Notes: a model not told the origin generated them from the letters alone. Positions 48,020-58,188 are shown, numbered from the stretch's first letter. The stretch: DNA of 64,000 bases from Pseudomonas sp. IAC-BECa141 (GCF_020544405.1 NZ_CP065410.1:3038001-3102000), one strand, 5' to 3'. Program-made: numbers and translations.

Positions 48020-48250
48020 ATGCCCATCAATGAATCAACGAACCCTTATGTGGCCGACAGCGACGCCATCAAACACTGCAAGGCGCTGTTTCTTGAAGCT
48101 GATCGTCTCACCGATCAAGCCTACTCCGTTCTGGATGAACCCTTTTCCTCCCAGACCATGCTCAAGTTCTCGATCGCCAAAAAATGTGCAGATGAGAAAT
48201 ACCGGCAGGCTTGGCAAGCATGGCTGCTTGCAAGAAAACACGCTCAATAG
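48020..48250 (+). CDS. Small hypothetical protein
   Basis: A 76-residue, mainly alpha-helical and charged protein (beginning MPINESTNPYVADSDA) with no signal, membrane helix or motif that I recognise. AAGG lies about eleven bases before the ATG. It sits 63 bases after the zinc-ribbon gene and 181 bases before ftsH on the same strand, so it is likely part of the Anr-controlled unit. Natural codon use and position support a real gene. Confidence 0.55.
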   Translation: MPINESTNPYVADSDAIKHCKALFLEADRLTDQAYSVLDEPFSSQTMLKFSIAKKCADEKYRQAWQAWLLARKHAQ

Positions 48251-48327
48251 GCTGCTTGATCTGCACGAAGCCTGGCGGTCGCGGCATGGTCTTCAGCGGC
48301 GTTCAGTCGGGCGTCGAACGGGCATTG

Positions 48328-48341
48328 TTGATATTCCTCAA
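48328..48341 (+). promoter_or_regulatory. Anr/Dnr-like box TTGAT-ATTC-CTCAA
   Basis: A 9/10 match, centred about 97 bases before the ftsH-like gene. It would give ftsH its own oxygen-responsive promoter in addition to read-through from 47362. Confidence 0.6.
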
Positions 48342-48431
48342 GGATTTTTTGCCACTCAGGTGTAGAAAAAAACAAGGCGACCGTGCCCTGCTCTCTTGCA
48401 TCGTGGCCACCGTCTTCGTTGAGACAAGACC

Positions 48432-50273
48432 ATGAAAAACAACCACCAGTGGAACCTTTCGTACTTCCTGATCGCCTTCATTGTTCTGGCACTCGTGCAG
48501 TTTTGGTTTGCCGAACGTCATGCTGTGCAGAGCATTCCGTACAGCCAGTTCCTGCAACTGGTGAACGACCAGAAGGTCAACGATCTGCGGGTCGAGAAAG
48601 ACCAGATCAGCGGCAAGTTACTGGAGCCCATCGACGGCCATGAACTATTCACTACGTTCCGGGTGGATTCGACGCTGGCGGCGGACCTGGCGCATTCGGG
48701 GGTCAGATTCAGCGGCGCCAATGAAGACACCTTGCTCAGCGGGCTGTTGGGCTGGTTACTACCGTTGATCCTGATCACGGTGGTCTGGCACTTTGCGTTC
48801 CGCGGTTTCGCCGAAAAGCAGGGCCTTGGAGGGTTGATGAGTATCGGCAAGTCACGGGCAAAGGTGTTTGTCGAACGGGATACAGGCGTCACATTTGACA
48901 ACGTTGCCGGGATCGATGAAGCCAAGCTCGAACTGATGGAAATTGTGTCGTTCTTGAAGGATAAGGCCCGCTATGCCCGTCTGGGCGCACACATACCCAA
49001 AGGGACGCTGCTGGTCGGCCCGCCCGGTACCGGAAAGACGCTGGTGGCCAAGGCCATCGCGGGTGAGGCCGGTGTGCCGTTTTTCTCGATCTCTGGTTCT
49101 GAGTTCGTCGAAATGTTCGTCGGGGTCGGTGCCGCCCGGGTCCACGATCTGTTCGAGCAGGCACGCCAGGCCGCGCCCTGCATCATCTTCATTGATGAGC
49201 TGGATGCACTGGGCAAAATGCGCGGAGTCGGCGCGTTCGGTGGCAATGACGAGAAGGAGCAGACCCTCAATCAACTGCTCTCGGAACTGGACGGCTTCGA
49301 CCCTCGCGAAGGCGTGGTATTACTGGCTGCGACGAACCGACCTGAGATTCTCGATCCTGCGCTGTTACGCGCTGGAAGGATCGACCGCCAAGTGCTGATC
49401 GACCGACCGGACCGCAAAGGCCGACAAGCGATCCTTAAGGTACACCTGCAGAAAATCACCGTGTCACCGACTATCGATAGCGAAAGGATCGCTGACATCA
49501 CTACAGGATTCACTGGCGCGGATCTGGCGAACCTGGTGAATGAAGCGGCAATTGTTGCGACCCGCCGCGGCGCGGACGTGGTGGAACTCGTCGACTTCAC
49601 CGCCGCCGTGGAACGACTGGTTGCCGGCATCGAGCGCAAGAGCAGCATCTTGCGTCCCGAGGAACGCCAGATAGTGGCCTATCACGAGATGGGCCATGCG
49701 CTCGCCGCGAGTCACTTACCGGCCATGGATCCGGTGCACAAAGTCTCGATCGTTCCCCGGGCCATCGGCTCGCTGGGCTACACCTTGCAGCGACCGACCG
49801 AAGACCACTTTCTTATCAGTTGCCAGATGCTCAAGGACCGGATGGTCGTGCTGATGGCCGGACGCGCGGCGGAATTTCTGGTGATCGGGGAGATTTCCAC
49901 CGGCGCTGCCGATGATCTGGCCCACGCCACGGACATCGCCCGTCAAATCGTCACGCGTTTTGGTATGAGTAGCGAACTCGGCCAAGCGGTTCTGGAGCGG
50001 CGCAATGCGACCTGGCTTGGCGAGCGAGTGCCCGAATCCGGCGAAAAGGACTATTCGGAGCAGACCGCGCGGGAAATCGACCTCGCTATTCGCGCACTGC
50101 TGGACGACGCGTGGCAACGAGCCAAAGCCCTGCTCGAGAGGTTGCGTCCTGAGCTGGAGGCCGGCGCCCGCCTCTTGCTGCAAAAGGAAACCCTGACTCC
50201 CGAGGAGTTCGCCGCGCTAAGGCCGCTTGAGCGCACTGCGCAACCTGCACGGACTGACGCGGCATCGTCCTGA
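48432..50273 (+). CDS. ftsH: FtsH-type AAA+ zinc metalloprotease (accessory copy)
   Basis: A 613-residue membrane protease. Two helices flank a small periplasmic domain (about 9-26 and 104-124). The AAA module has Walker A GPPGTGKT (196-203), Walker B IIFIDE (251-256) and the second region of homology ([19 protein letters not shown]). The protease domain has HEMGH (418-422), a variant of the usual HEAGH, and the third zinc ligand in [10 protein letters not shown]. It degrades membrane and regulatory proteins. The setting beside stress genes and the HEMGH variation suggest an accessory paralogue rather than the essential copy. The ribosome site is weak (GAGAC). Confidence 0.93.
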   Translation: MKNNHQWNLSYFLIAFIVLALVQFWFAERHAVQSIPYSQFLQLVNDQKVNDLRVEKDQISGKLLEPIDGHELFTTFRVDSTLAADLAHSGVRFSGANEDTLLSGLLGWLLPLILITVVWHFAFRGFAEKQGLGGLMSIGKSRAKVFVERDTGVTFDNVAGIDEAKLELMEIVSFLKDKARYARLGAHIPKGTLLVGPPGTGKTLVAKAIAGEAGVPFFSISGSEFVEMFVGVGAARVHDLFEQARQAAPCIIFIDELDALGKMRGVGAFGGNDEKEQTLNQLLSELDGFDPREGVVLLAATNRPEILDPALLRAGRIDRQVLIDRPDRKGRQAILKVHLQKITVSPTIDSERIADITTGFTGADLANLVNEAAIVATRRGADVVELVDFTAAVERLVAGIERKSSILRPEERQIVAYHEMGHALAASHLPAMDPVHKVSIVPRAIGSLGYTLQRPTEDHFLISCQMLKDRMVVLMAGRAAEFLVIGEISTGAADDLAHATDIARQIVTRFGMSSELGQAVLERRNATWLGERVPESGEKDYSEQTAREIDLAIRALLDDAWQRAKALLERLRPELEAGARLLLQKETLTPEEFAALRPLERTAQPARTDAASS

Positions 50274-50289
50274 CAAGGGAGGCTGGCGA

Positions 50290-50715
50290 ATGCTGGCAGT
50301 CACGCTGATCAACACGTTGGTGGTGATCGTCACCGTGGTGATTCACTACGAATGCCTGCTGCGTCTGAATGATTGGTTGCCGCGCCTGAAAATGTGGCGC
50401 CGGTTCAGAATTGTCGTTGGCGTGTTCGGCAGTCTGCTGGCCCATGCCATCGAAGTCTGGGCATTTGCCCTGGCTTATTACCTGATGGCGCATTCCGGCC
50501 AGTGGGGCTATCTGACAGGCAACTTCGACGGCACCTTCATGGACTGCGTGTACTTCTCCTTCACGACCTACACGACCATCGGTTTCGGTGATATTTCCCC
50601 GGTCGGCCACCTCAAGTACCTGACCGGCCTTGAAGCGCTGACCGGTCTGGTCCTCATTACGTGGACCGCTTCGTTTCTGTTTCTCGAAATGCAGAAGTAC
50701 TGGAAGGGTAAGTAG
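50290..50715 (+). CDS. Two-helix potassium channel protein
   Basis: A 141-residue Ion_trans_2 protein with an N-terminal helix, a second helix (about 40-60), a pore loop with the selectivity filter TTIGFGD (about 100-106) and a final helix (115-135). GGGAGG seven bases before the ATG at 50290 fixes the start, seventeen bases after ftsH. No ligand-binding RCK domain is attached. Its coexpression with FtsH may indicate control of membrane potential or cytoplasmic K+ in stress, which is inference. Confidence 0.88.
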   Translation: MLAVTLINTLVVIVTVVIHYECLLRLNDWLPRLKMWRRFRIVVGVFGSLLAHAIEVWAFALAYYLMAHSGQWGYLTGNFDGTFMDCVYFSFTTYTTIGFGDISPVGHLKYLTGLEALTGLVLITWTASFLFLEMQKYWKGK

Positions 50716-50719
50716 CCGT

Positions 50720-53095
50720 TTACGGGACCGGTGGAGACGTCCATTGCCAGTTGCGCACCTCGGGCAGATCCTCGCCATGCTCGATGAGATGGAGCTTGTG
50801 CCGCTCCATTTGCGACCAGTAGCGCGTCCGCGCCTCATGCACCAAGTCCTGCAGCCGAGGTACGCGCTCGAACACATCGAGCATTAATCGATAGCGATCC
50901 AGACCATTGATTACAGCCATGTCGAACGGGGTGGTGGTCGCGCCCTCCTCCGTAAAGCCGCGGACATGGAAGTTGTCATGGTTAGCGCGCTTATAAAGCA
51001 ACCGATGGATCAGCGCCGGGTACCCGTGGAAGGCAAAAATCACCGATTTGTTGACGGTAAACAGCGCGTCGAACGCACTGTCCGACAAACCGTGAGGGTG
51101 CTGATACGACGGTTGAAGCACCATCAGGTCCACGACATTCACCACCCGCACTCGCAGGTCCGGTACGTAGTCGCGCAATAATGTCACGGCTGCGAGGGTT
51201 TCCAGGGTCGGTACGTCTCCGGCGCAGGCCATGACCACGTCCGGTGTCTCGTCATCGCGGCAGGCCCAGGCCCAGCGGCCGATGCCGGCCTGGCAATGGC
51301 GCTGCGCCGCGTCGATGTCCAGCCACTGCCATTCCGGTTGTTTGCCGGCCACGATGACGTTGATGTAATGGCGGCTGCGCAGGCAATGGTCGGCCACCGA
51401 CAGCAGGCAATTGGCGTCCGGCGGCAGGTAGATTCGCGCGATGTCGGACTTTTTGTTCGCCAGCAGATCGATGAACCCCGGGTCCTGATGCGAAAAGCCA
51501 TTGTGGTCCTGGCGCCACACATGGGAGGTGAGCAAAAAATTGAGCGACGCCACCGGCTTGCGCCACGGTACTTCGGCAGCGGTCTTGAGCCACTTGGCGT
51601 GCTGGTTGACCATCGAATCGACGATATGGATGAACGCCTCATAGCAAGATAGCAAGCCGTGGCGGCCGGTCAGCAGATAACCTTCCAGCCAGCCCTCGCA
51701 TACCTGCTCGCTGAGTATTTCCATCACCCGGCCATCAGTGCTCAGGTTGAGGTCGTCAGGATCCAGCGGGTCGAGCCAGGTTTTGCCGGTCACTTCATAC
51801 ACCGCATCAAGTCGGTTAGAGGCGGTTTCGTCGGGTCCGAACAGGCGAAAATTATGCGTCGCCAGGCTGTTTTTCATCACGTCACGCAAGTATTTCCCCA
51901 GCACACGCGTCGCTTCGGCACGCACGCTGCCGGGCGTTTCGACCGGCACGGCATAGTCGGCGAACCGCGGCAGATCCAGTGCCCGTAGCAACAGGCCGCC
52001 ATTGGCGTGGGGATTGGCACTCATGCGCCGCTGCCCAGTGGGTGCCAGCGCTGCAATTTCCGGCACCAGAGTCCCTTGGGCGTCAAACAGTTCTTCGGGA
52101 CGATAGCTTCTTAACCACTCTTCCAACTGTCGCAGGTGAACCGGCTGACTGAAGTCGGCCAGAGGGACCTGATGAGCTCGGCAGGTGCCTTCAACCCGGT
52201 GTCCATCGACAAACTGGGGCCCTGTCCAACCCTTGGGGGTGCGCAATACCAGCATTGGCCAGACGGGCCGCTGCGACACGGCGTGGGCCGGCCGTCGACG
52301 CGCCTCACGCTGGATCCGACGAATCTTCAACAGCATCGTATCCAGGGTTTGCGCCATGGCCTGGTGCACCTGCACCGAGTCAGTGCCTTCGACGAAATAG
52401 GGATCGTAGCCGTAGCCACGCATCAGTGCCGAAAGTTCATCCTCGGGGATTCGGGACAACACCGTGGGGTTGGCGATCTTGTAGCCATTGAGGTGCAGGA
52501 TCGGCAGCACCGCCCCGTCACACACGGGATTGAGAAACTTGTTCGAATGCCAGCTGGCGGCCAGCGTACCGGTTTCAGCCTCGCCGTCGCCGATCACGCA
52601 AGCGACGATCAGATCCGGGTTGTCGAACGCAGCGCCATAGGCGTGTGCCAGGCTGTAACCCAGTTCGCCGCCTTCGTGGATGGAGCCGGGAATCTGCGCC
52701 GACACATGACTGGAGAGGCCATACGGCCAGGAAAACTGCCGAAACAGACTCAACAGGCCATTGGCGTTGCGCTCGACCGTTGGACAAATTTCGGTGTAAG
52801 TGCCTTCCAGATACGTTTGCGCAACGACCGCCGGCCCGCCATGGCCGGGGCCGGCAACAAACAGCATGTTCAGGTCATACGTGGTGATCAGCCGGTTGAG
52901 ATGGGTGTAAATCAGGTTCAACCCCGGCGTCGTGCCCCAGTGCCCTAACAGACGCGATTTGATGTCACTGCGACGCAGAGGCACCCTGAGCAAAGGGTTG
53001 TCTTTGAGGTAAATCTGCCCGACGGCCAGATAATTGGCTGCTCGCCAGTAAGCATCCAGACCGTCCAATTGCTCGGCACTGAGAAAATCGCTCAT
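50720..53095 (-). CDS. xfp: Xylulose-5-phosphate/fructose-6-phosphate phosphoketolase
   Basis: A 791-residue TPP enzyme splitting xylulose 5-phosphate (and often fructose 6-phosphate) with phosphate to acetyl phosphate and a smaller sugar phosphate. Family motifs visible include [23 protein letters not shown], the TPP site GDGEAETG and ILHLNGYKI. It gives acetyl phosphate and hence ATP through acetate kinase without respiration, which fits the Anr box. The open frame continues 26 codons upstream to a TTG that lies in the Anr box itself; the ATG at 53095 ([10 protein letters not shown]) is the realistic start. It ends four bases after the convergent channel gene. Confidence 0.94.
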   Translation of the reverse strand: MSDFLSAEQLDGLDAYWRAANYLAVGQIYLKDNPLLRVPLRRSDIKSRLLGHWGTTPGLNLIYTHLNRLITTYDLNMLFVAGPGHGGPAVVAQTYLEGTYTEICPTVERNANGLLSLFRQFSWPYGLSSHVSAQIPGSIHEGGELGYSLAHAYGAAFDNPDLIVACVIGDGEAETGTLAASWHSNKFLNPVCDGAVLPILHLNGYKIANPTVLSRIPEDELSALMRGYGYDPYFVEGTDSVQVHQAMAQTLDTMLLKIRRIQREARRRPAHAVSQRPVWPMLVLRTPKGWTGPQFVDGHRVEGTCRAHQVPLADFSQPVHLRQLEEWLRSYRPEELFDAQGTLVPEIAALAPTGQRRMSANPHANGGLLLRALDLPRFADYAVPVETPGSVRAEATRVLGKYLRDVMKNSLATHNFRLFGPDETASNRLDAVYEVTGKTWLDPLDPDDLNLSTDGRVMEILSEQVCEGWLEGYLLTGRHGLLSCYEAFIHIVDSMVNQHAKWLKTAAEVPWRKPVASLNFLLTSHVWRQDHNGFSHQDPGFIDLLANKKSDIARIYLPPDANCLLSVADHCLRSRHYINVIVAGKQPEWQWLDIDAAQRHCQAGIGRWAWACRDDETPDVVMACAGDVPTLETLAAVTLLRDYVPDLRVRVVNVVDLMVLQPSYQHPHGLSDSAFDALFTVNKSVIFAFHGYPALIHRLLYKRANHDNFHVRGFTEEGATTTPFDMAVINGLDRYRLMLDVFERVPRLQDLVHEARTRYWSQMERHKLHLIEHGEDLPEVRNWQWTSPPVP

Positions 53096-53159
53096 GAAAT
53101 TGCCCGCCAGACCATTCAACGCCAGTTCCCAGATTCTGAAAGGCTGAAGCTCTCGGGAC

Positions 53160-53173
53160 TTGATATAAATCAA
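53160..53173 (-). promoter_or_regulatory. Anr/Dnr box overlapping an upstream stop codon
   Basis: Sequence TTGAT-TTAT-ATCAA on the minus strand, 10/10, centred about 71 bases before the phosphoketolase ATG. It overlaps the stop codon (53172-53170) of the small membrane protein upstream. Confidence 0.85.
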
Positions 53174-53655
53174 GCGTCACCCTCGGCGAACACCCCCACA
53201 ACGGGCAAGCGCCCGGTCCATTCAGCATCATGCTTCCACAGAGCATTGATGCAGGCTTCTGCATCTTGCTCTGTTACGGGCTCAAGTGACTGCGGAGCCA
53301 GTAAGTGGCTGTCGACCAAGGCAAGTCGCACAACTCCGTTTTTTTTGAGCAGCGCTTTTGCCTGACATTCGCACAAGGATCGCGATAGAACTTCGAGCGG
53401 AGGCTCTACTTCGGCCTGTTCGAACTCTACTTCAAAACGCGCGGTACAAACGTTCACCAGCTCCCTCAACGTATGGGCAGCAAAGTGATACGCAGTGAAG
53501 TATCCAACCGGCAACAGCAGCAAGATTATCAACAGGTGGGTTGCGTCACGTATCCAATGCCTTTTGCCCGGTCGGCGCAGATTTCCAGCTGTTGCTCCCC
53601 TGCTCCGCCGCCAGCCTTGCACCGCGTGAATCCCCATTGGTTTGTTGGTGTTCAT
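53170..53655 (-). CDS. Hypothetical membrane-anchored protein
   Basis: A 161-residue protein with a basic N-terminus, one helix near residues 40-57 ([18 protein letters not shown]) and a soluble C-terminal domain with Cys74, Cys94, Cys96 and a later cysteine. I do not recognise the family. The topology predicts the C-terminal part in the periplasm, where a CxC pair could be redox active or bind metal. It has its own perfect Anr box 64 bases upstream and directly precedes the phosphoketolase gene. Confidence 0.65.
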   Translation of the reverse strand: MNTNKPMGIHAVQGWRRSRGATAGNLRRPGKRHWIRDATHLLIILLLLPVGYFTAYHFAAHTLRELVNVCTARFEVEFEQAEVEPPLEVLSRSLCECQAKALLKKNGVVRLALVDSHLLAPQSLEPVTEQDAEACINALWKHDAEWTGRLPVVGVFAEGDA

Positions 53656-53712
53656 GACCCGGCGCCAATCTCCGCATGTGACCAGAGCATGGAACCGATG
53701 ACAGGCTGCCTA

Positions 53713-53726
53713 TTGATTTAGATCAA
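53713..53726 (-). promoter_or_regulatory. Anr/Dnr box TTGAT-TTAG-ATCAA
   Basis: A perfect 10/10 box centred about 64 bases before the start of the orphan membrane protein. Confidence 0.85.
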
Positions 53727-54012
53727 CCTGGCTGCCTGCAGCTTACTCATGTTCAGTAATCTGCAGGCTTAAGCACTTCGGGTTATTAATAACAAAAGAA
53801 ACATGTGCTTTTGATCAATCAAAGCAACGCTGTTGAACAACTGTGGTTGCACGCGAATGAGGCCCGACGTCAATCAGCAAACGCTCGACTTAAAATTGAT
53901 AAAAATCAATGTTGGCCCCAATAAGTTGCCTCTCAATACAGTCGAGGAGTCGGTCGATAGTCCGTTCCAGTTGTCTTCCTTTGCACTCAATTGAGTCTGA
54001 TGGGGATCGAGC
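53727..54012. other. Intergenic region with palindromes and Anr box
   Basis: About 290 bases of A/T-rich divergent intergenic DNA. A perfect 12-base palindrome GTTATTAATAAC lies at 53782-53793. A TTGAT-ATCAA pair at 53811-53822 has only two bases between its halves and is probably not an Anr site, whereas the box at 53896-53909 is. No coding sequence is seen. Confidence 0.5.
53896..53909 (+). promoter_or_regulatory. Anr/Dnr box TTGAT-AAAA-ATCAA
   Basis: A perfect 10/10 box, identical to that at 47362, centred about 110 bases before the HAD-ATPase fusion gene. Confidence 0.85.
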
Positions 54013-55692
54013 ATGCACTTCCTTGCCTTGGCAGTTGACTACGACGGGACCATTGCCGAAAACGGTAGCGTTCCTGCTCAAGTCTGCGCATCGCTCAGCG
54101 AAGTGAAAAAAAGCGGTCGCAAGTTATTGCTGATTTCAGGCCGGGAATTGCAAGCGCTTAAACATCATTTTCCGCATCTGGATCTTTTTGACAGGGTGGT
54201 TGCCGAAAATGGCGCGCTCTTGTACGACCCGAGTACCGATACCGAGGAGCTTATTGCAGATCCCGCTTCAACCGAGCTGGTGGGTCACCTGCGCGCCAAA
54301 GGGGTGTCACCGTTGTCGATCGGACAGTCGGTCATCGCTACTTGGCAGCCATTCGAAAATGAGGTGATCAGTAGCATTCACGAGTTGGGGCTTGAACTGC
54401 AGATAACCTTCAACAAGGACGCCATCATGATCCTGCCGCCTGGCGTGAACAAAGCGTCCGGTCTTGTTGCAGCGTTACGAGATTTAGGCATATGCGAATT
54501 GAACGTGGTCGGAGTGGGCGATGCGGAAAACGACCATTCCTTTCTGTCGATCTGCGGCTGTGCCGCAGCGGTCAGCAATGCCATAGCCTCCATAAAATCC
54601 AGCGCTGACCTGTGCCTGACGCGTGACCATGGTCAAGGCGTGTGCGAGCTGGTCGAAATGCTGCTGGAAAAAGATGCCGCGCTGGTTGGCGTCGAACGCA
54701 TCGGGGTTCAGTTGGGGCAGTCCACCGATGGGCACCCGTTATGGCTGCCTCCAGAATCGGTGATGTTGGTAATTGGCAATTCCGGGGCCGGAAAATCCAG
54801 TTACATCACCTGGCTGACGGAAAGAATGGTCCAGGCTCATCAGGGATTCTGCATCATCGATCCAGAGGGCGACTACCTCACGCTGGAAGACGCGGTGACC
54901 ATCGGCGGCCTCACTGCGCCCCCGACGACAGAAGATGCCGTGCACTATCTTTTGCAGGCGCAGCTCAATGTGGTGGTCAATGCCCTTGCCCTGGATCTCT
55001 CGGCGCGCGTGCAGTTGTTTGGCGACCTGCTGCCTTTTCTTCAGCATTTGCGCAGCACTTCAGGTCGCCCCTACTGGTTGATCGTCGACGAAGCGCATTA
55101 CATGCTTCCCCACTGTTCAAGTTGGCCGCCCGGCTTTCTCAAGGACATCGGCGCAATCATCGTAGCCCTCGACTTCGACCAGGTCTGCCCGGAGCTACTT
55201 GATGGGGTCGACGTGCTGGTAACGCTTGGCAGCACTGCTCGGGAACTGGTCGAGCAATTCGCCAAGCGCATGCAGCGACCTTCCCCTCGGTTTCCCGAGC
55301 GGACGCCAGGTCTGGAGCATGCCTGTCTCTGGAGCTTGCACGGAGACGACGAGGTATACCTGATCGAACAGATGCAGCCGCATCAAAAGCACCATCGCCA
55401 CAGCGGCAAGTACGTTGCGGGAGACGTCGGTGCATGGCGATCATTCTATTTTCCTGCGCTTGGCCGGAGTGCCGCCAACCTGACTGAGTTTTTATCCTGT
55501 TTAACGCAAATTGAAGAACCAGCCCTTCGAGAGCATCTCGATGCCGGGGATTTCTCCAATTGGTTTCGCAAAGTGATCCGGGACGATGTGCTTGCCAATA
55601 AGACCCGCCTTATCGAAATGGACAAAAGCATGGTCCCCAAAAAGGCAATGGATCAGATCAGGCGCATCATCCAATCGCGCTATCACCTCTGA
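54013..55692 (+). CDS. HAD-IIB phosphatase fused to a P-loop ATPase
   Basis: A 559-residue two-domain protein. Residues 1 to about 215 form a HAD type IIB phosphohydrolase: motif I DYDGT with Asp9 and Asp11, motif II ISGRE (41-45), the lysine in PGVNKASG (147) and motif III GDAENDHSF (169-177), as in sucrose/trehalose-phosphate and Cof-like phosphatases. Residues from about 230 form a P-loop ATPase: Walker A GNSGAGKSS (255-263), DPEGDY (283-288) and Walker B LIVDEAH (356-362), similar to HerA/VirB4-type ATPases. No membrane helix is seen. The ATG is preceded by GGGGA. The substrate of either domain is unknown; the fusion implies ATP-driven coupling to a phosphorylated metabolite or a signal. 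Confidence 0.85.
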   Translation: MHFLALAVDYDGTIAENGSVPAQVCASLSEVKKSGRKLLLISGRELQALKHHFPHLDLFDRVVAENGALLYDPSTDTEELIADPASTELVGHLRAKGVSPLSIGQSVIATWQPFENEVISSIHELGLELQITFNKDAIMILPPGVNKASGLVAALRDLGICELNVVGVGDAENDHSFLSICGCAAAVSNAIASIKSSADLCLTRDHGQGVCELVEMLLEKDAALVGVERIGVQLGQSTDGHPLWLPPESVMLVIGNSGAGKSSYITWLTERMVQAHQGFCIIDPEGDYLTLEDAVTIGGLTAPPTTEDAVHYLLQAQLNVVVNALALDLSARVQLFGDLLPFLQHLRSTSGRPYWLIVDEAHYMLPHCSSWPPGFLKDIGAIIVALDFDQVCPELLDGVDVLVTLGSTARELVEQFAKRMQRPSPRFPERTPGLEHACLWSLHGDDEVYLIEQMQPHQKHHRHSGKYVAGDVGAWRSFYFPALGRSAANLTEFLSCLTQIEEPALREHLDAGDFSNWFRKVIRDDVLANKTRLIEMDKSMVPKKAMDQIRRIIQSRYHL

Positions 55693-55735
55693 ATCGGCCG
55701 GAGTCAGACGCTCAGCCGGTATCCACAACGTTCGT

Positions 55736-58018
55736 TCAGCGTGAGTCAAGGAAACGGAACAGCTCCTCCTCTTGGTCAAAGTGCAGGCGCACCAGGGTAT
55801 CGAGCCTGATCAATTGATGCTGAATTTCGTCGGCATCGGCCCTGGCCGATTCGGCATTGAAATCACGACTCATGCGCGCCAGCAAATGGATCAGGCGGAA
55901 GATCTCTCGGTGGGCGTGACTCATGGCTGACATCGGGTCCTCGCCTGGCAACCGTTGCGTTAAAAGCGGGTAAAGCAGCTGTTCATCATCATGCTCGTGG
56001 TGCGCCAATGAGGTTTGTAACCTGTCGACCAGCTCCTGCAGTTCGGTTCGTGCCTGTACAACCGGGCGCCGGGCGAAGTCAGCGGCCAGGTGGTGCAGGT
56101 CACTCAGCACGCTGGACAGTTGCCGGTGTTCATCCTGCAGCCGATCAATATGCTCTGCAGTCAGCATGCCCTTTCGACGCCCCCACAGTGGCCCCAATGC
56201 CCGCAACGCATTGAGGATAATCAGCACATCAATGCCCTCCTGCACCACAGCGCCGATGAGTGGCGCAAGAAAGCCGAGCGCCGCCGCGACCATGGCCAGC
56301 AACGATAGGCCCATGCCGGCCAGCACACCGACGACAGCGATATGACGGGTTCGCTGAGCGATGTCCAGGGCCTCGACCAGACGATCCAGGCGATCGACCA
56401 GCAGAACGACGCCTGCGGCTTGTGCCGAAGCGGTTGCACCGCTGGCCCCCATTGCCACACCAACGTTAGCCGCCGCCAATGCGGGCGCATCATTGATGCC
56501 GTCACCGACCATCAGCGTGGGGCTGCGCAAACAGCCCTCCTGCACAGCCCGCACCTTATCCTCGGGTGTCAAACCCGCGCGCAGCTCGTCGATTCCGGCA
56601 GACATTGCGATCATCTCGGCAGTTTCCGGGCGATCGCCGGTGAGCATGACGATTCTCTCGATCCCTTTGCAGCGTAACCGGCGCAGCGTTTGTGGAGTTT
56701 CGCGCCGAACAGTGTCAGCGAGGACCAAAAGGCCCGCCAGTTTTCCATCCACTTCGATAAAGCTTCCGCTACAGGCCAGATAATCCATGTGGCGAAGCAT
56801 GGCGACAGCCCAATCGGTTTCGTAAGCGTCCTGATGAGCAAAAGACAGTGTGCCCAATCGCACCTGCTTACCGTCGATGCGCCCGCAAAGCCCCTCGCCC
56901 GGACTCTCCTGCACCTCGGTTGGCAGGCTCAGGGACACCCTGCGCTGTTGCGCTGCCTCGACAATGGCCTGAGAGATGGGATGCGTCGAAGCCTGTGCGA
57001 GCGAGGCCGCCAGGCCAAGCAATTGCTGCGGATCGGCCAGTCCATTGACTTCGATCGACTGCAGGCGCGCGTGTCCACTGGTCAGCGTGCCGGTTTTGTC
57101 GAAAAACACTTGTTTGATCCCGGCCAGCGCTTCCAGGGTGGCGCCATCCTTGATCAATATTCCGCGCCGCGCGGCTCGGGATATACCCGACATGATCGAA
57201 ATGGGCACTGCCAGAATCAGAGGACAAGGCGTGGCCACCACCAGCACCGCCAACGCTCGCAAGGGGTCGCCGCTCAGATGCCACGCCAGCGCCGCCACCA
57301 ACAAAGTCAACGGGATAAAAAACAGTGCATAGCGGTCAGCCAGGCGCACAAAAGGCGCGCGTGAACGGCGCGCCGCTTCGGCCAGCCGCACGATGGCAGC
57401 GTAGGTGCTTTGCGCAACCGTTCGCGTAGCGACCAGCAGAATGGGGGCGCCTACGTTGGAGACTCCGCTGGGCAACTGCTCACCTTCTCTTCGGGTCACG
57501 GGCAAGGATTCACCGCTGAGTGCCGACTCGTCCAGAATCGCTGTCGGGCTGAGCAAGCGACCATCGACCGGTACAACCTCTCCTAGCCGTACCAGCAATG
57601 TCTGATCTGGATGAATCTGTTCAACGGGAATCTGGCGTAAGCCCCCCTTCTCCTGCAACCAGGCAAAACGCGGTGCCCGATCGATAAGCGCACGCAGTTC
57701 ACGCTCGGCTCGTTGACGGGTAAAGAATTCCAGCGTGCGACCGGTCGCCAGCATCAGAGCGATCACTGCTGCGACCAAAGCCTGCTCGAAAAACAGGGCG
57801 GCGCTGATCGACAACAGTGCGATCAAATCCACTCCTGCCTCACGTCGGGCCAATCGCCCGGCAATCTCGACGAGCAGAACCAATGCCATCGTCAGGCTGC
57901 CTGCGGCCCAGCAATACGATGCCCAATCATTCTCTTGCGCACGATGTGCAACGACACCAGCCAGCAACGCCAGCGTTGTAAGCAGCAAAAGCATGGGGTC
58001 CAGCCATTTACTGAACAT
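55736..58018 (-). CDS. P1B-5 type metal-transporting ATPase with hemerythrin domain
   Basis: A 760-residue P-type ATPase without an N-terminal metal-binding domain. Landmarks are the actuator SGES (168-171), the membrane metal site TPCP (263-266), phosphorylation site DKTGT (307-311), His346 of the HP locus, TGDR (460-463) and GDGINDAP (505-512). After the last helix the C-terminal 140 residues form a hemerythrin-like helical bundle with HHEHDDE, HAHREIF and HFDQEEE histidine/glutamate ligands. TPC in the membrane together with a hemerythrin tail defines the P1B-5 group, whose studied member Nia of Sinorhizobium exports Ni and Fe. The tail could sense oxygen or iron. It is divergent from the BON gene, with an Anr-like box between. 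Confidence 0.9.
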   Translation of the reverse strand: MFSKWLDPMLLLLTTLALLAGVVAHRAQENDWASYCWAAGSLTMALVLLVEIAGRLARREAGVDLIALLSISAALFFEQALVAAVIALMLATGRTLEFFTRQRAERELRALIDRAPRFAWLQEKGGLRQIPVEQIHPDQTLLVRLGEVVPVDGRLLSPTAILDESALSGESLPVTRREGEQLPSGVSNVGAPILLVATRTVAQSTYAAIVRLAEAARRSRAPFVRLADRYALFFIPLTLLVAALAWHLSGDPLRALAVLVVATPCPLILAVPISIMSGISRAARRGILIKDGATLEALAGIKQVFFDKTGTLTSGHARLQSIEVNGLADPQQLLGLAASLAQASTHPISQAIVEAAQQRRVSLSLPTEVQESPGEGLCGRIDGKQVRLGTLSFAHQDAYETDWAVAMLRHMDYLACSGSFIEVDGKLAGLLVLADTVRRETPQTLRRLRCKGIERIVMLTGDRPETAEMIAMSAGIDELRAGLTPEDKVRAVQEGCLRSPTLMVGDGINDAPALAAANVGVAMGASGATASAQAAGVVLLVDRLDRLVEALDIAQRTRHIAVVGVLAGMGLSLLAMVAAALGFLAPLIGAVVQEGIDVLIILNALRALGPLWGRRKGMLTAEHIDRLQDEHRQLSSVLSDLHHLAADFARRPVVQARTELQELVDRLQTSLAHHEHDDEQLLYPLLTQRLPGEDPMSAMSHAHREIFRLIHLLARMSRDFNAESARADADEIQHQLIRLDTLVRLHFDQEEELFRFLDSR

Positions 58019-58091
58019 TGCTCTTCACGCCTCTGAACCGAATGTAGCCCCGCCTGTTACCGGAGCTCTGCACCCGGGAGTTGTGGTCTTT

Positions 58092-58105
58092 TTGATTTAG
58101 CTCAA
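58092..58105. promoter_or_regulatory. Anr/Dnr-like box TTGAT-TTAG-CTCAA
   Basis: A 9/10 match placed between divergent genes, about 80 bases from the metal ATPase start and 90 bases from the BON gene start. It could activate either or both. Confidence 0.7.
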
Positions 58106-58188
58106 AGTCTTTCTATCGCTCCAGCGTAGAAAAAAGACATGGGCTTTGCCGGCCCATGCATTTCAGTCACCTGGAAGAGGACAAGATC

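Noticed and set aside
53811..53822. TTGAT-CA-ATCAA as an Anr box
   Set aside because: Only two bases separate the halves; FNR-type dimers need four.
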